Shown: positions 1 through 7,877, numbered from the stretch's first letter. The stretch is 17,504 bases of DNA from CAYTSA01 sp964440345 (GCA_964440345.1 CAYTSA010000085.1:1-17504), one strand, 5' to 3'. Translations and numbers: made by a program. The notes: a model not told the origin generated them from the letters alone.

Positions 1-1
1 T

Positions 2-26
2 CTGAAACAACCGCACATTGTTTCAG
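2..26. repeat. Perfect 9-bp inverted repeat (hairpin)
   Basis: The arms CTGAAACAA (2-10) and TTGTTTCAG (18-26) are perfect reverse complements around a 7-nt loop. The element lies about 90 bp beyond the 3' end of the minus-strand DisA_N gene. No T-run follows it on the plus strand, and the minus-strand continuation is outside the window, so a terminator role for the DisA_N gene cannot be tested here. It could also be a protein-binding site or part of a dispersed repeat. Confidence 0.6.
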
Positions 27-32
27 GAGCGA

Positions 33-47
33 GCGTTGTCTCAACGC
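33..47. repeat. Second short perfect inverted repeat next to the first
   Basis: GCGTTG (33-38) and CAACGC (42-47) form a perfect 6-bp stem with a 3-nt TCT loop, six bases after the hairpin at 2-26. Two adjacent hairpins in a non-coding strip resemble REP/BIME-like elements or a compound terminator. The sequence alone does not decide between these, and the copy number elsewhere in the genome is unknown. Confidence 0.5.
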
Positions 48-117
48 GAAAATGCCCTGAAGCACGTTACGTCTGATCAGCTCGACAGGTTCCGCCGGGC
101 TGTGTTGCAACATCCAT

Positions 118-1566
118 CTACGTAGCAGCCTGCAGCCAGTCTGAAAGCAGCGGCGGCTCCTTTGCGCCCCAGGCCATGGGTTTCCACATGCACTGGGCCG
201 TCATCTCCAGCCCTCCTTGGATGACCGACACAGGCCGGTCAGACGAGACTACAATGACCATCACCTGTTCATGCTCTGCAGAGAAGCGCAGGGCGGAGTT
301 GAACCGCGCGCCCCGGGCCCGGTCTTCGCTGGGTACAGACCGTCCGTCCAAAAGACAGGCAAAGCCGTGCAGCTTCATGTCCTGTCCAATGTGCAGTGCG
401 CCGTCCAGCCGGGAAAGAGACACCGCCAGGGCCAATTCATTGGCCCGGTTCAGGTCCAGAGGGGTGACCAGTTTCTGGCCGGCCAGGGGCACAGGCTGAT
501 GGTGCAGGTCCAGCACTAGGGTGCAGCCGTGCCTGTTTTCCTGGGCGGAGTGGACAAGCATTTTGATGGTTTTAAAGAGCTGGTGGCTGAGTAATGGATC
601 AAGGTGGGGCGCCAGCAGCGCTTCCTCTACGTGCGCTAGAACAGCCCGCCGGGTGGAGGAGTGGAACGAACCGTCCTGAAAGCTGCAGATAAGTTCTCCG
701 TCCATGCCCAGAAAGCCATGGGTTCCCCGGAACTGGGCCAGCAGCGAGTGCACAGGAGCCGGGGGCGCGGCTATGCCCAGAATGTTGCGCCCGTTGGAGA
801 CCAGCATGCGGGAGCTGCCTTCCACGGCTGTGAGCAATTTGCGCACATGCTTGTAGCGCTCCAGGGTAGGCTGCTCCAAATACGGAAATTCAGCCAGAAA
901 TTTTACCTGGTTCATGGAAGCAGGCTCCACAAAAATCAAGTCTCCCATCGCCCGGCTGCCTTCCTCCAGGGTTTTAGAAACGCCCAACATGCTGTCCAAA
1001 ATGGGGTAGATGCGCAACGCCGTGTCCCAGCCAATACGCTCGTTGCGGGTGTCAACTATGTAGTCGCGCACAGCGTGGGACGCCCACTCCCGCAATATAT
1101 GTCCGGCAGTGTCCACATCCAGGCGGCCTTCCTTGCATGCGGCCTGGGAAAAGACCCAGGCTGCATGTTCCAGCCAGCATTGCGTCGGGCCCACGGAGCA
1201 CATATCCGGATGATGTTCTGTGAACCAGCGCTGGTAATGCATGTTCTGCGATTTGGCGGCAAAGGAGATGAGTCCGGCCAGATGTAGATTCTCTTCGCGT
1301 ACGGGTTCGAAATCTGCTGCAGTAGAGGCGTCGTCACGCTGGCGGCCGTTTTCAAGAAAAAATTTGCGCAGTTTAAGCTCGTGTCCTTGCAGCAAGAACT
1401 GCGGGTCAAAGACGCGCAGCGAGCTGTCAGGCATATGCGCATACAGCACTGCTGCCCGGCTGGTGTGGGAAAAGTGGGACAGCCCATGGCGCAAGCCGTC
1501 CACCAGATGATAGAGGCACAGACTTATGTTTGTTTCTGTGTATGAAGACGGCTGCGATGTGTGCAT
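118..1566 (-). CDS. DisA_N (diadenylate cyclase fold) protein with N-terminal sensor region
   Basis: This 482-residue protein has a C-terminal DisA_N-like domain (about residues 325-455). The domain shows the DGA motif at 388-390, followed at 419-425 by a GARFNSA stretch in the place of the canonical G-[TS]-RHR-[TA]-A motif, then a VIVVSS strand. DisA_N enzymes condense two ATP into the second messenger c-di-AMP. DGA is intact here, but RHR reads RFN (421-423), so cyclase activity is uncertain. The first ~320 residues match no domain I can name with confidence; the layout resembles the large N-terminal sensor regions described fused to DisA_N domains (DACN-type families). No signal peptide or membrane helix is evident, so the protein is probably cytoplasmic. 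It follows the GH57 gene on the same strand after a 147-bp gap, so co-transcription is possible. The ATG has only a weak AGAG upstream, so the exact start is uncertain. Confidence 0.75.
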   Translation of the reverse strand: MHTSQPSSYTETNISLCLYHLVDGLRHGLSHFSHTSRAAVLYAHMPDSSLRVFDPQFLLQGHELKLRKFFLENGRQRDDASTAADFEPVREENLHLAGLISFAAKSQNMHYQRWFTEHHPDMCSVGPTQCWLEHAAWVFSQAACKEGRLDVDTAGHILREWASHAVRDYIVDTRNERIGWDTALRIYPILDSMLGVSKTLEEGSRAMGDLIFVEPASMNQVKFLAEFPYLEQPTLERYKHVRKLLTAVEGSSRMLVSNGRNILGIAAPPAPVHSLLAQFRGTHGFLGMDGELICSFQDGSFHSSTRRAVLAHVEEALLAPHLDPLLSHQLFKTIKMLVHSAQENRHGCTLVLDLHHQPVPLAGQKLVTPLDLNRANELALAVSLSRLDGALHIGQDMKLHGFACLLDGRSVPSEDRARGARFNSALRFSAEHEQVMVIVVSSDRPVSVIQGGLEMTAQCMWKPMAWGAKEPPLLSDWLQAAT

Positions 1567-1587
1567 AGGCTCTATTTATAGTATGGA

Positions 1588-1612
1588 CTGCCGGCAAGGC
1601 TGCCTGCGGCAG
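1588..1612 (-). other. Hairpin in the leader of the DisA_N gene
   Basis: CTGCCG (1588-1593) pairs with CGGCAG (1607-1612), and an inner GGCA/TGCC stem strengthens the fold. The structure ends about 21 nt upstream of the DisA_N start codon. There is no U-run after it on the minus strand, so it is not a standard terminator. It could be a leader structure that affects translation or mRNA stability. Confidence 0.35.
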
Positions 1613-1666
1613 TTTCTCCCGTTTTCAAAGGGGGCTGTTGGCCAGCGCGCGCCCCAGGCTACACCC

Positions 1667-1686
1667 CCCCTGCAACACCTCAGGGG
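1667..1686 (-). other. GC hairpin after the GH57 gene
   Basis: CCCCTG (1667-1672) and CAGGGG (1681-1686) form a perfect 6-bp stem with an 8-nt loop, 27 bp downstream of the GH57 stop codon. The minus-strand continuation is G-rich rather than U-rich, so it is at best a weak or factor-dependent terminator between the GH57 and DisA_N genes. Confidence 0.3.
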
Positions 1687-1713
1687 CGCAACGCGGCAAA
1701 GAGTGAAACGACC

Positions 1714-3966
1714 TTAGCCTAAAACCATGCGACAGAAAAGGGCCAGATCATGAGCAGCTGGTTCTTTGCGCCACCGCTCCCACAGCAGGTTCTGCACAGG
1801 CGTCCAGTCTGGATGCAAATTCAGGGACATGGATTTGCGGACCATTTCCCGGGCTGCGGACCATGCCGGCGACGATTGGCGCAGCATCTCCAGCAAAGCG
1901 TCCACCAGGCGGGCGCAGACAGCTTCCTCTCCGGCCCAGCCTCGGCGCGGCGACTGGAGAAACTCCAGAAGAAAGGCTTCGTCCCCGCAAGGAGAGCCAG
2001 TTATCCACGCCCAGGCCAGACCAGGCCACGCCAGCCCCCAACTGCTGTCCCACTGCTGGGTGCGCTGGGCTATCTGGCGTTCCAGAAAAAACGAGGGGCC
2101 CAGCTGCATGGAGTCCATCATGCAGTCCCAGGCCTGTTCGTTGGCCCAGGCGGCGTATTTCAATGCAATGGCCTGTCGCCGGTTCCAAGAAAATGCACTT
2201 GGCTGGACAATGGTCTCTTCCGCCTCTTTGCCCTTGCCCCGGGTTACCCGCACTGGCGCGGTAAACATGTCTTTTGCGTCAGGTTCCCAGCGCCAGGAGA
2301 ATTCCACGGCCAGGGATCTGTCGCCCGGGAGCAGCGCAGCCTTGCCAACCAGCTCGCCCTGGCGCTGCTGGCTGGAGGACGTTTTGGCTTCTACAGAAAC
2401 AGAAGGCCAGACAACTTCGCCGCCTTTGGCGTCTAACCTGCCTTCTGCGCTCAGATGCAGCACAGCCTGAGCCACAACGCCCGGCAGACTTTCACGGCGG
2501 GGAACTACTTCCGCCCTGAACAGGTCCTTGCCTGTGCCCTTTTCCTGGTAGTTGGACCGGGCTTGGGCCAGCGTATCCGTAAAGGCGGTTTCCAGGTCTG
2601 GTCCGTCTGTCTGGCGGCAAAGTTCCATGGCCCGCAGGGCAAAGGTCATGCAGTTGATGGGCTCAATGCGCGATATTTCATCAAAAAACCAGGCGCAGCT
2701 GGCAAAGGAGGACAGGGCCCATTGCTGCATTTCCAGCAGCCTCCAGGCGTTGCGTTTGTTTTGGGCGGAAAGCCGCGGGGCAAAGTGGAGCGTGTCATAC
2801 TCCTTGCGGGATACTGCGCCGGCAAGGATGCGGCCGTACTCAAGCAAAGCCTGCTCAGCGTCCTTGAAAAGCTTGGCCCCCTGATCAAAGAAATGTGCGT
2901 CTATGGCGGCTTTCATGTCGTTCAAGCCGTTGCGCAGCGGGGTTCTCCAGGCTTGGTTGGCGTTGGGCGTATCGCCAGTGGTGCAGCCGCAGTCGTTGCG
3001 CCAGCGCTCCACCCCGTGCACGCAGCTCCAGGAGGACGGCTCCCACAGCTGCACCAGCCGGGTGGGAGGATTTGCTTGCAGCCAAGCAGCCGGGTTGGTT
3101 ATGAACATGCCGTCGCGCCCCTCCCGGGCTTGGCTGATAACATGCGCCAGGGCCATTTCGCCAAAGGGGAAATGATGCCCGTAGGTCTCGCCGTCTGTGC
3201 CCAGGGAGAGCACGCCGTGGCCGGGGTGGGCCTGGGACATGCGGGTAAAGAATCTTTCGCCGTCTTCCAGAAGCCGTTCAAAAGCCACAGCCTGGGATAG
3301 CCCGCCTTGGTAAAAGAATACAGCCATGTCCCGTCCAGAGGGCAACTCCACTGAGTAGGGGTGCATGATATCTAGTTCGTGCTCCTGCACCGGGACGTAT
3401 TCCTGCCCCGGCCCCTGGGCCACAGCCCGGGCCTGCCGTGGGGCCAGAATAGTGAACTTTACCCCGTAATCGGCAAGCACCTCCAGGCTGGGGATGTCCA
3501 CGGCGGATTCAGCCAGCCACATGCCTTCCGGCTGGCGGCCAAACCGGGCGGCAAAATCTTCCACTGCCCAGGCTGTTTCCAACCGTTTGTCCAAGTCTGA
3601 GGCCAGGGGCAAAATGACGTGATGGTAAATCTGGGCCATGGCGTTGCCCTTGCCCAAGCGCTGTATAGAGGCTTTGTCAGCGTCCAGAACGCGCTGATAT
3701 GTTTGTGGATCAGCCCTTTCCAGCCAGCAGAGCAACGTAGGACCGAAATTGAAGCTCATCCACTCATAGCAGTTTATTATCTCGAACACCCGCCCCTGAT
3801 CGTCTGAGCGGCGAGCCCAGGCCATGGGGGCGTAGCTTTCCTTGAGTATGCGCTGGTTCCAGTTCACTTCAGGCGCAGCGCTGCCTTCCGGGAGGATGTC
3901 GCCCAGCCAGGGGTCTTCCCGGGGGGGCTGGTAGAAATGGCCGTGGATGAAGAAATGTCGGTGCAT
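1714..3966 (-). CDS. GH57-family glycoside hydrolase with DUF3536 region
   Basis: This 750-residue protein belongs to glycoside hydrolase family 57, which includes alpha-amylase, branching and alpha-mannosidase-like retaining enzymes acting on alpha-glucans. Residues 5-21 hold the N-terminal HGHFYQP motif (H8, H10). GMWLAES at 148-154 carries the expected catalytic nucleophile E153. GTDGETYGHHF at 256-266 carries the likely acid/base D258. The region after about 300 (RW-NDCGC-TG, then WRTPLRNGLNDM) is typical of GH57 proteins with a DUF3536 tail. There is no signal peptide, so it is probably cytoplasmic and may act on glycogen or another internal alpha-glucan; the substrate is not determinable. 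I chose the ATG at 3966 over the in-frame ATG at 4014 because it has an AGGAG 8 nt upstream and begins directly at the family's conserved N-terminus. Confidence 0.85.
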   Translation of the reverse strand: MHRHFFIHGHFYQPPREDPWLGDILPEGSAAPEVNWNQRILKESYAPMAWARRSDDQGRVFEIINCYEWMSFNFGPTLLCWLERADPQTYQRVLDADKASIQRLGKGNAMAQIYHHVILPLASDLDKRLETAWAVEDFAARFGRQPEGMWLAESAVDIPSLEVLADYGVKFTILAPRQARAVAQGPGQEYVPVQEHELDIMHPYSVELPSGRDMAVFFYQGGLSQAVAFERLLEDGERFFTRMSQAHPGHGVLSLGTDGETYGHHFPFGEMALAHVISQAREGRDGMFITNPAAWLQANPPTRLVQLWEPSSWSCVHGVERWRNDCGCTTGDTPNANQAWRTPLRNGLNDMKAAIDAHFFDQGAKLFKDAEQALLEYGRILAGAVSRKEYDTLHFAPRLSAQNKRNAWRLLEMQQWALSSFASCAWFFDEISRIEPINCMTFALRAMELCRQTDGPDLETAFTDTLAQARSNYQEKGTGKDLFRAEVVPRRESLPGVVAQAVLHLSAEGRLDAKGGEVVWPSVSVEAKTSSSQQRQGELVGKAALLPGDRSLAVEFSWRWEPDAKDMFTAPVRVTRGKGKEAEETIVQPSAFSWNRRQAIALKYAAWANEQAWDCMMDSMQLGPSFFLERQIAQRTQQWDSSWGLAWPGLAWAWITGSPCGDEAFLLEFLQSPRRGWAGEEAVCARLVDALLEMLRQSSPAWSAAREMVRKSMSLNLHPDWTPVQNLLWERWRKEPAAHDLALFCRMVLG

Positions 3967-4075
3967 GGCGTCTCTCCTGTGGCTGGCCCATCGCCGCCGG
4001 TCTTGTTTTTGCACATTTCAGTTGCCGCATGAACATAGCGGAAAATTTTTCTATACTGTGAAAAGGAGCACAATC

Positions 4076-4246
4076 ATGGGAAAAAAAATAGCTGAACGTT
4101 TAGGGTTGGAACTCATGGAAAATGAATCAGACCTGGCCCTCTCCCCAGTGTGGGAGCAAAAGCTGGAAACCGCGCGCCGCAACCGACAGCAGCAGCGCCG
4201 ACGCAGTCTCACTCCCAGTTTGATGCAACGGCTGAATCTTCAATAG
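4076..4246 (+). CDS. Small basic hypothetical protein (56 aa)
   Basis: The ATG at 4076 follows a clear AAAAGGAG ribosome-binding site (4061-4068) with 7-nt spacing, which is the main reason to call it a gene. The first half is mixed and acidic (ENESDLALSPVWEQKLE); the second half is very basic (RRNRQQQRRR) and ends LMQRLNLQ. There is no membrane helix or signal peptide. It is transcribed divergently from the GH57 gene (109-bp gap) and lies 209 bp upstream of the single-domain response regulator on the same strand. I do not recognise a family. The charge pattern could fit nucleic-acid or protein binding, but that is a guess. Confidence 0.6.
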   Translation: MGKKIAERLGLELMENESDLALSPVWEQKLETARRNRQQQRRRSLTPSLMQRLNLQ

Positions 4247-4455
4247 CAGCCTTCTATGAAAAAAGGGAGCAAAATGGTGGAGTTTTTTACCTAAAGAAGG
4301 AGACTGCTTTACGTTTGGGTGACAAAGACGCAAATGGGCGATTCTGTGTTGCCTGGTTCTGCATATCAGGGTAATGTTGCAGGAAATTGCCCAGCGGCGG
4401 AACCGTTGCTTTGCCGGTGAAATCGCTTCGTGAGCCGCTGAGACAGGAGAGCGCG

Positions 4456-4830
4456 ATGCCCAATATTTTAATTGTTGATGACGAGCCCCATATCCGTATG
4501 CTGTTGGAAGAAGCGCTGGAGAGTCTGGAAGACGACGGCGCTGAACTGCATTTTGCTGAGAACGGCGAAGAAGCATTGTCCCAGGTGGAAGCGATAAAAC
4601 CGGACCTCATTTTTCTGGACATCATGATGCCTAAGATGAATGGGTTTGACGTTTGCCACACTATCAAAAACAAATGGAAGATGCAGGACATCAAAATCGT
4701 GATGCTCACGGCCAAGGGTCAGGAGTTCGACAAGAAACGGGGCATGGAGGTTGGCGCAGACATTTACATGACCAAGCCTTTCAATCCCATTGATTTGATC
4801 AAACAGGCCCGGGAGCTGCTGAACATGTAG
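4456..4830 (+). CDS. Single-domain CheY-like response regulator
   Basis: This 124-residue protein is a complete receiver domain with no output domain. The acidic pocket is D8/D9, the phosphoacceptor is D55 (FLDIMMPKMNG), and the conserved switch residues are T85 and K107 (MTKPF). Single-domain receivers act by protein-protein contact, for example on flagellar motors, kinases or phosphorelays. The ATG at 4456 has AGGAGA (4445-4450) with 5-nt spacing; the in-frame upstream ATG at 4387 lacks such a site and would add 23 residues foreign to the fold. No cognate kinase is adjacent. CheA at the right end and the hybrid-capable systems of the genome are candidate partners, by inference only. The 209 bp upstream (4247-4455) hold no gene I can support. 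Confidence 0.9.
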   Translation: MPNILIVDDEPHIRMLLEEALESLEDDGAELHFAENGEEALSQVEAIKPDLIFLDIMMPKMNGFDVCHTIKNKWKMQDIKIVMLTAKGQEFDKKRGMEVGADIYMTKPFNPIDLIKQARELLNM

Positions 4831-4849
4831 CCGGGGTTCATTTGCACGC

Positions 4850-4885
4850 AAAAAAACCCGGAGGCTTTCGCCGCCGGGGTTTTTT
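4850..4885. terminator. Bidirectional rho-independent terminator
   Basis: A GC stem, CCCGG (4857-4861) with CCGGG (4874-4878), continues through an A/G mismatch into GGC/GCC around a TTTC loop. It is flanked by seven A (4850-4856) on the left and six T (4880-4885) on the right, so it reads as a terminator on both strands. It sits 19 bp after the response regulator stop and 17 bp beyond the proX stop, and so serves both convergent units. Confidence 0.9.
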
Positions 4886-4902
4886 GTCTTCTGGGGTGCT
4901 GG

Positions 4903-5757
4903 CTAGTTGATCCAGCCGTCCACCTGGGCTTCGTTTTCTTTGATGAAGCGCTTGGCGTTCTCGTAACGGTCGCCGCCTTCCTGGTTCCAGGCCATGACCA
5001 TCTGCAGCTGGTTGGCGTCCTTCCACTGGAAGTTGTCCAGGAATGCATATACGTCAGGCATGTCTGTTTTCAGGCCTTTGCGCACGATGGTGGCGATGTG
5101 TTCTTCGCCGCCCAGAGCGCCCTTGGGGTCGTCCAGGTATTTCAGGTCCCACTTGCCGAACATCCAGTGCGGTGACCAGGCGGTGACCACTGCCCACTCT
5201 TTGTTCTTGATGGCGTTGTCCAGGGCGGCGGTCATGGTGGCGCCGCTGCCTTCCATCAGGGTGTAGTCGTTCAAAGAGTATTTTCCGATGGCTTCTTCAG
5301 ACAGGCGCATCAGACCCGCGCCCGGGTCGATGCCGATGATTTTTTTGTCGAATTTTGCGGGAATCCCGTCATTGTTCATGTCGGCAATGGAGTCGATGGT
5401 CACGTACGCAGGGACAGCCCAGCCCAGCTTGGCGCCGTGCGCGATGGGTCCCAGGTTTTCCACGTCGTCCTTCACTTTTGCCAGGTAGTCAGCGTGGGTC
5501 ACAGGCAACCAGGCGGTAACCATGCCGTCCACGTCGCCAGAAGCCACAGCCTGCCACATGGCTGCGCCGGCGACAGGCAGAATCTCCACGTCGTAGCCCA
5601 TTTTTTCTTGCAATACAGCTTGCACCACGTTGGTGGAGGCTGCAGCGCAGTCCCACTCAACATAAGCGATTTTTACTTTGTCTTTGGCAAAGGCGGCGCC
5701 GGAAAACAGGGCCAAAGCTAATGCTGCAATTGCAAGTACGGTAATCAAGCGTTTCAT
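4903..5757 (-). CDS. proX: Glycine betaine/proline-type ABC transporter substrate-binding protein
   Basis: This 284-residue periplasmic protein is the ligand-capturing part of an osmoprotectant importer. Residues 1-24 form a signal peptide (KR, then a hydrophobic stretch, ending AFA before KDKVKIAYVEWD). The mature part matches the OpuAC/ProX fold and is rich in tryptophans at plausible quaternary-amine cage positions (W35, W68, W83, W113, W194, W198). The GMVTAWLPVTHADYL and GIDPGAGLM stretches are typical. There is no lipobox Cys at the cleavage site, so it is probably soluble in the periplasm. I chose the second ATG (5757) because GAGGAG is 7-8 nt upstream of it, but only about one base from the ATG at 5763. 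It is the last gene of the proVWX operon, 93 bp after proW. Confidence 0.92.
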   Translation of the reverse strand: MKRLITVLAIAALALALFSGAAFAKDKVKIAYVEWDCAAASTNVVQAVLQEKMGYDVEILPVAGAAMWQAVASGDVDGMVTAWLPVTHADYLAKVKDDVENLGPIAHGAKLGWAVPAYVTIDSIADMNNDGIPAKFDKKIIGIDPGAGLMRLSEEAIGKYSLNDYTLMEGSGATMTAALDNAIKNKEWAVVTAWSPHWMFGKWDLKYLDDPKGALGGEEHIATIVRKGLKTDMPDVYAFLDNFQWKDANQLQMVMAWNQEGGDRYENAKRFIKENEAQVDGWIN

Positions 5758-5809
5758 ACACATTCTCCTCGTTGATGTTGTTTTGACGATGTAGTTGTCA
5801 GTGTCCTCA

Positions 5810-5853
5810 TTGTTGCCTTGTTGTTGCCTTGTTGTTGCCTTGATGCTGCCTTA
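5810..5853. repeat. Tandem 11-bp repeat array in the proW-proX gap
   Basis: Three perfect head-to-tail copies of TTGTTGCCTTG occupy 5810-5820, 5821-5831 and 5832-5842. A degenerate fourth copy (ATGCTGCCTTA, 5843-5853) runs into the proW stop codon. On the transcribed strand the unit reads CAAGGCAACAA, giving a CA-rich, probably unstructured leader upstream of proX. Perfect tandem copies can change number by replication slippage. Confidence 0.9.
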
Positions 5854-6684
5854 TCCGCCAGACCGGGCGCCCATCTTCTGCAGCACGCGGTCAAGCACTA
5901 TGGCCACGATCACGATGCCTATGCCAGCTTCGAAACCGCTACCCAGTTGCAAGCGCTGGATGGCTTTCCACACTTCGCCGCCCAGGCCTTTCGCGCCGAT
6001 CATGGCGGCGATGACGACCATGGAAAGGGCGAGCATGACGGTTTGGTTCACACCTGCCATGATGGTGGGCGTGGCCAGGGGCAGCTCCAGCTTGAAGAGC
6101 TTTTGCCAGCGGTCAGAGCCAAAGGCGTCTGCACACTCGACCAATTCCTTGGGCACCTGCTTAATGCCCAGACAAGTGAGCCGGATTGCCGGCGGCATGG
6201 AAAAGACCACGGTGGAAAAAATGGCCGCCACCTTGCCCAGACCGAAGAACGGGATGGCCGGGATGAGGTAGACGAACGCCGGCATGGTCTGCATTACGTC
6301 CAGAACAGGCATGATGATGCGGTTTAAGACCTGGCTCATGGCGGCGGCAATGCCCAGCGGCACGCCTATGGTGATGGCGATGAGCGTGGAAATGAGCACC
6401 AGGGCGATGGTGGAAACGGTGGCTTCCCACAAGCCCATGTTCCAAATAAGGGCCAAGCCCAGTGCAGCGAATATGGCGATGCCCCGCTTTTTAGACAAGT
6501 ACCAGGCCAGGCCAGCCAGGATAATGATGAACAGCCACGGTGGCATGAACATGAACCCAGACTCGATGAGGCTGAGCACCACTTCTGTGCCTTTGGAAAA
6601 GGCTTTGGTAATGAAAGAGAAATTATCAACTAAAAAGTTGATAATTGTTTCAATAACGTCGCCTACAGGAATTTTGGGAATCAT
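5851..6684 (-). CDS. proW: Glycine betaine/proline-type ABC transporter permease
   Basis: This 277-residue inner-membrane protein is the translocation subunit of the osmoprotectant importer. After an amphipathic N-terminus it has several hydrophobic helices, starting with PPWLFIIILAGLAWYL near residue 50. The EAA-type coupling loop (ELVECADAFGSDRWQKLFKLELPLATPTIMAG) contacts the ATPase. Length and layout match ProW/OpuAB. Its ATG overlaps the proV stop in an ATGA (6681-6684), and a GGGAGG ribosome-binding site lies inside the end of proV, so translation is probably coupled. Confidence 0.92.
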   Translation of the reverse strand: MIPKIPVGDVIETIINFLVDNFSFITKAFSKGTEVVLSLIESGFMFMPPWLFIIILAGLAWYLSKKRGIAIFAALGLALIWNMGLWEATVSTIALVLISTLIAITIGVPLGIAAAMSQVLNRIIMPVLDVMQTMPAFVYLIPAIPFFGLGKVAAIFSTVVFSMPPAIRLTCLGIKQVPKELVECADAFGSDRWQKLFKLELPLATPTIMAGVNQTVMLALSMVVIAAMIGAKGLGGEVWKAIQRLQLGSGFEAGIGIVIVAIVLDRVLQKMGARSGG

Positions 6685-7877
6685 TCTTGGGGCCTCCCTC
6701 TTTCTGCTATGGCGCCGATGAGCGTGCCGTGCACGATAACGCCTTTAAGGTGCTGATTTTCATCCACGACCGCTAGCGGGTGGTTAATATCTTTCATTAT
6801 GCCGAACAGCTCAGTGGCCGGGGTTTCCAGCAGGACCGTCACCATGTCTTTTCGCATTATCTGCTCCAGGTCCCCTACGCCGTCTTCCACAGCCTGAGCA
6901 GCTTGGTTGGCGGTGATAAGCCCCACCAGCTTGTGCTCCTTGTTCAGCACGAACAGGCTGGAAATGCCGGCTTTCTTCATTTTGCGCAGCGCAGCCCGCG
7001 GACCGTCCGTGCGCCGGTAAGCCACAGCTTCGGTTTTCTTCATCACAGATTCAGCGTTGAGCACCTTGGAGATGTCAACGTCCTCAACAAACCGGGCCAC
7101 ATATTCTGTGGCGGGTCTGGTCAGAATGTCTTCCGGCGTGCCTTCTTGCACTATGGCGCCGTCCTTCATAAGCACGATCTTGTCTCCAAGCTTCAGGGCT
7201 TCATCCAGATCGTGACTGATGAAAAGAATGGTTTTTTGCATTTTTTCCTGCAGGTCGATGAGTTCGTCCTGCATATCCCGGCGAATGAGCGGGTCCAGCG
7301 CACTAAAGGCTTCGTCCATGAGTAGTATGTCTGGGTCCAGCGCCAGCGCCCGGGCCAGGCCCACGCGCTGCTGCATGCCGCCGGAAAGCTGCCGGGGATG
7401 CGAATCCTCCCATCCTGCCAAGCCAACTTGGGCCAGAGCCTTTTCCGCACGCTCTCTTCTTTCCGCCGGGTCTACGCCTTGGATTTCCAAGCCGTATTCC
7501 GCATTCTGGCACACGGTTCTGTGCGGAAACAATGCAAAATTTTGGAACACCATACCCAGCTTTTTCAGCCGTACTTCGCGCAGTTCTGTGGTGTTCAGAC
7601 TGGTGATTTCTTGCCCGTCAATAAATATTTTCCCCCCTGTAGGCTCAATGAGGCGATTAATGCAACGCACCAAGGTTGATTTGCCGCTGCCAGAAAGACC
7701 CATGACAACGACGATTTCCCCTTCTTCAACCTCGAATGACGCCCGGTTGACCCCCACGGCCAGCTTGGTCTCGTTCATGACTTCGTCTTTGGTCATGCCC
7801 TTGTCCAGCAATTCGAGTCCGCGCTCAGGGTGGTGTCCGAAAATCTTGCTCAGATTTTCCACCACGATTTTTTTCAT
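6681..7877 (-). CDS. proV: Glycine betaine/proline-type ABC transporter ATPase with CBS pair
   Basis: This 398-residue ATPase powers the importer. It has Walker A GLSGSGKST (60-68), Q-loop Q112, signature LSGGMQQR (164-171), Walker B ILLMDEA (184-190) and switch H222. The C-terminal ~120 residues (from about 275) form two CBS-like repeats; in OpuA-type systems these regulate transport in response to ionic strength or nucleotides. I chose the ATG at 7877 because GAGGA is 9 nt upstream and it begins at the conserved MKKIVVENLSK. The in-frame ATG at 7886 abuts that Shine-Dalgarno, and the one at 7943 lies upstream of the apparent start of transcription. It is the first gene of the operon. Confidence 0.93.
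   Translation of the reverse strand: MKKIVVENLSKIFGHHPERGLELLDKGMTKDEVMNETKLAVGVNRASFEVEEGEIVVVMGLSGSGKSTLVRCINRLIEPTGGKIFIDGQEITSLNTTELREVRLKKLGMVFQNFALFPHRTVCQNAEYGLEIQGVDPAERRERAEKALAQVGLAGWEDSHPRQLSGGMQQRVGLARALALDPDILLMDEAFSALDPLIRRDMQDELIDLQEKMQKTILFISHDLDEALKLGDKIVLMKDGAIVQEGTPEDILTRPATEYVARFVEDVDISKVLNAESVMKKTEAVAYRRTDGPRAALRKMKKAGISSLFVLNKEHKLVGLITANQAAQAVEDGVGDLEQIMRKDMVTVLLETPATELFGIMKDINHPLAVVDENQHLKGVIVHGTLIGAIAERGRPQE

Noticed and set aside
1300..1315. tRNA T-loop-like string GGGTTCGAAATC
   Set aside because: It encodes the FEPVRE segment of the DisA_N protein, and no cloverleaf arms surround it.
1566..1590. TATAAA on the minus strand as a -10 for the DisA_N gene
   Set aside because: The predicted start would fall at or next to the ATG, and no -35 exists at proper spacing. 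A leaderless transcript is possible but unsupported.
4052..4057. TATACT as a -10 for the 56-residue protein
   Set aside because: Transcription would start inside the ribosome-binding site, and no -35 lies 16-18 bp upstream.
4150..4374. 74-residue plus-strand ORF overlapping the small basic protein
   Set aside because: It has no Shine-Dalgarno, starts inside the better-supported gene in another frame, and has no recognisable domain.
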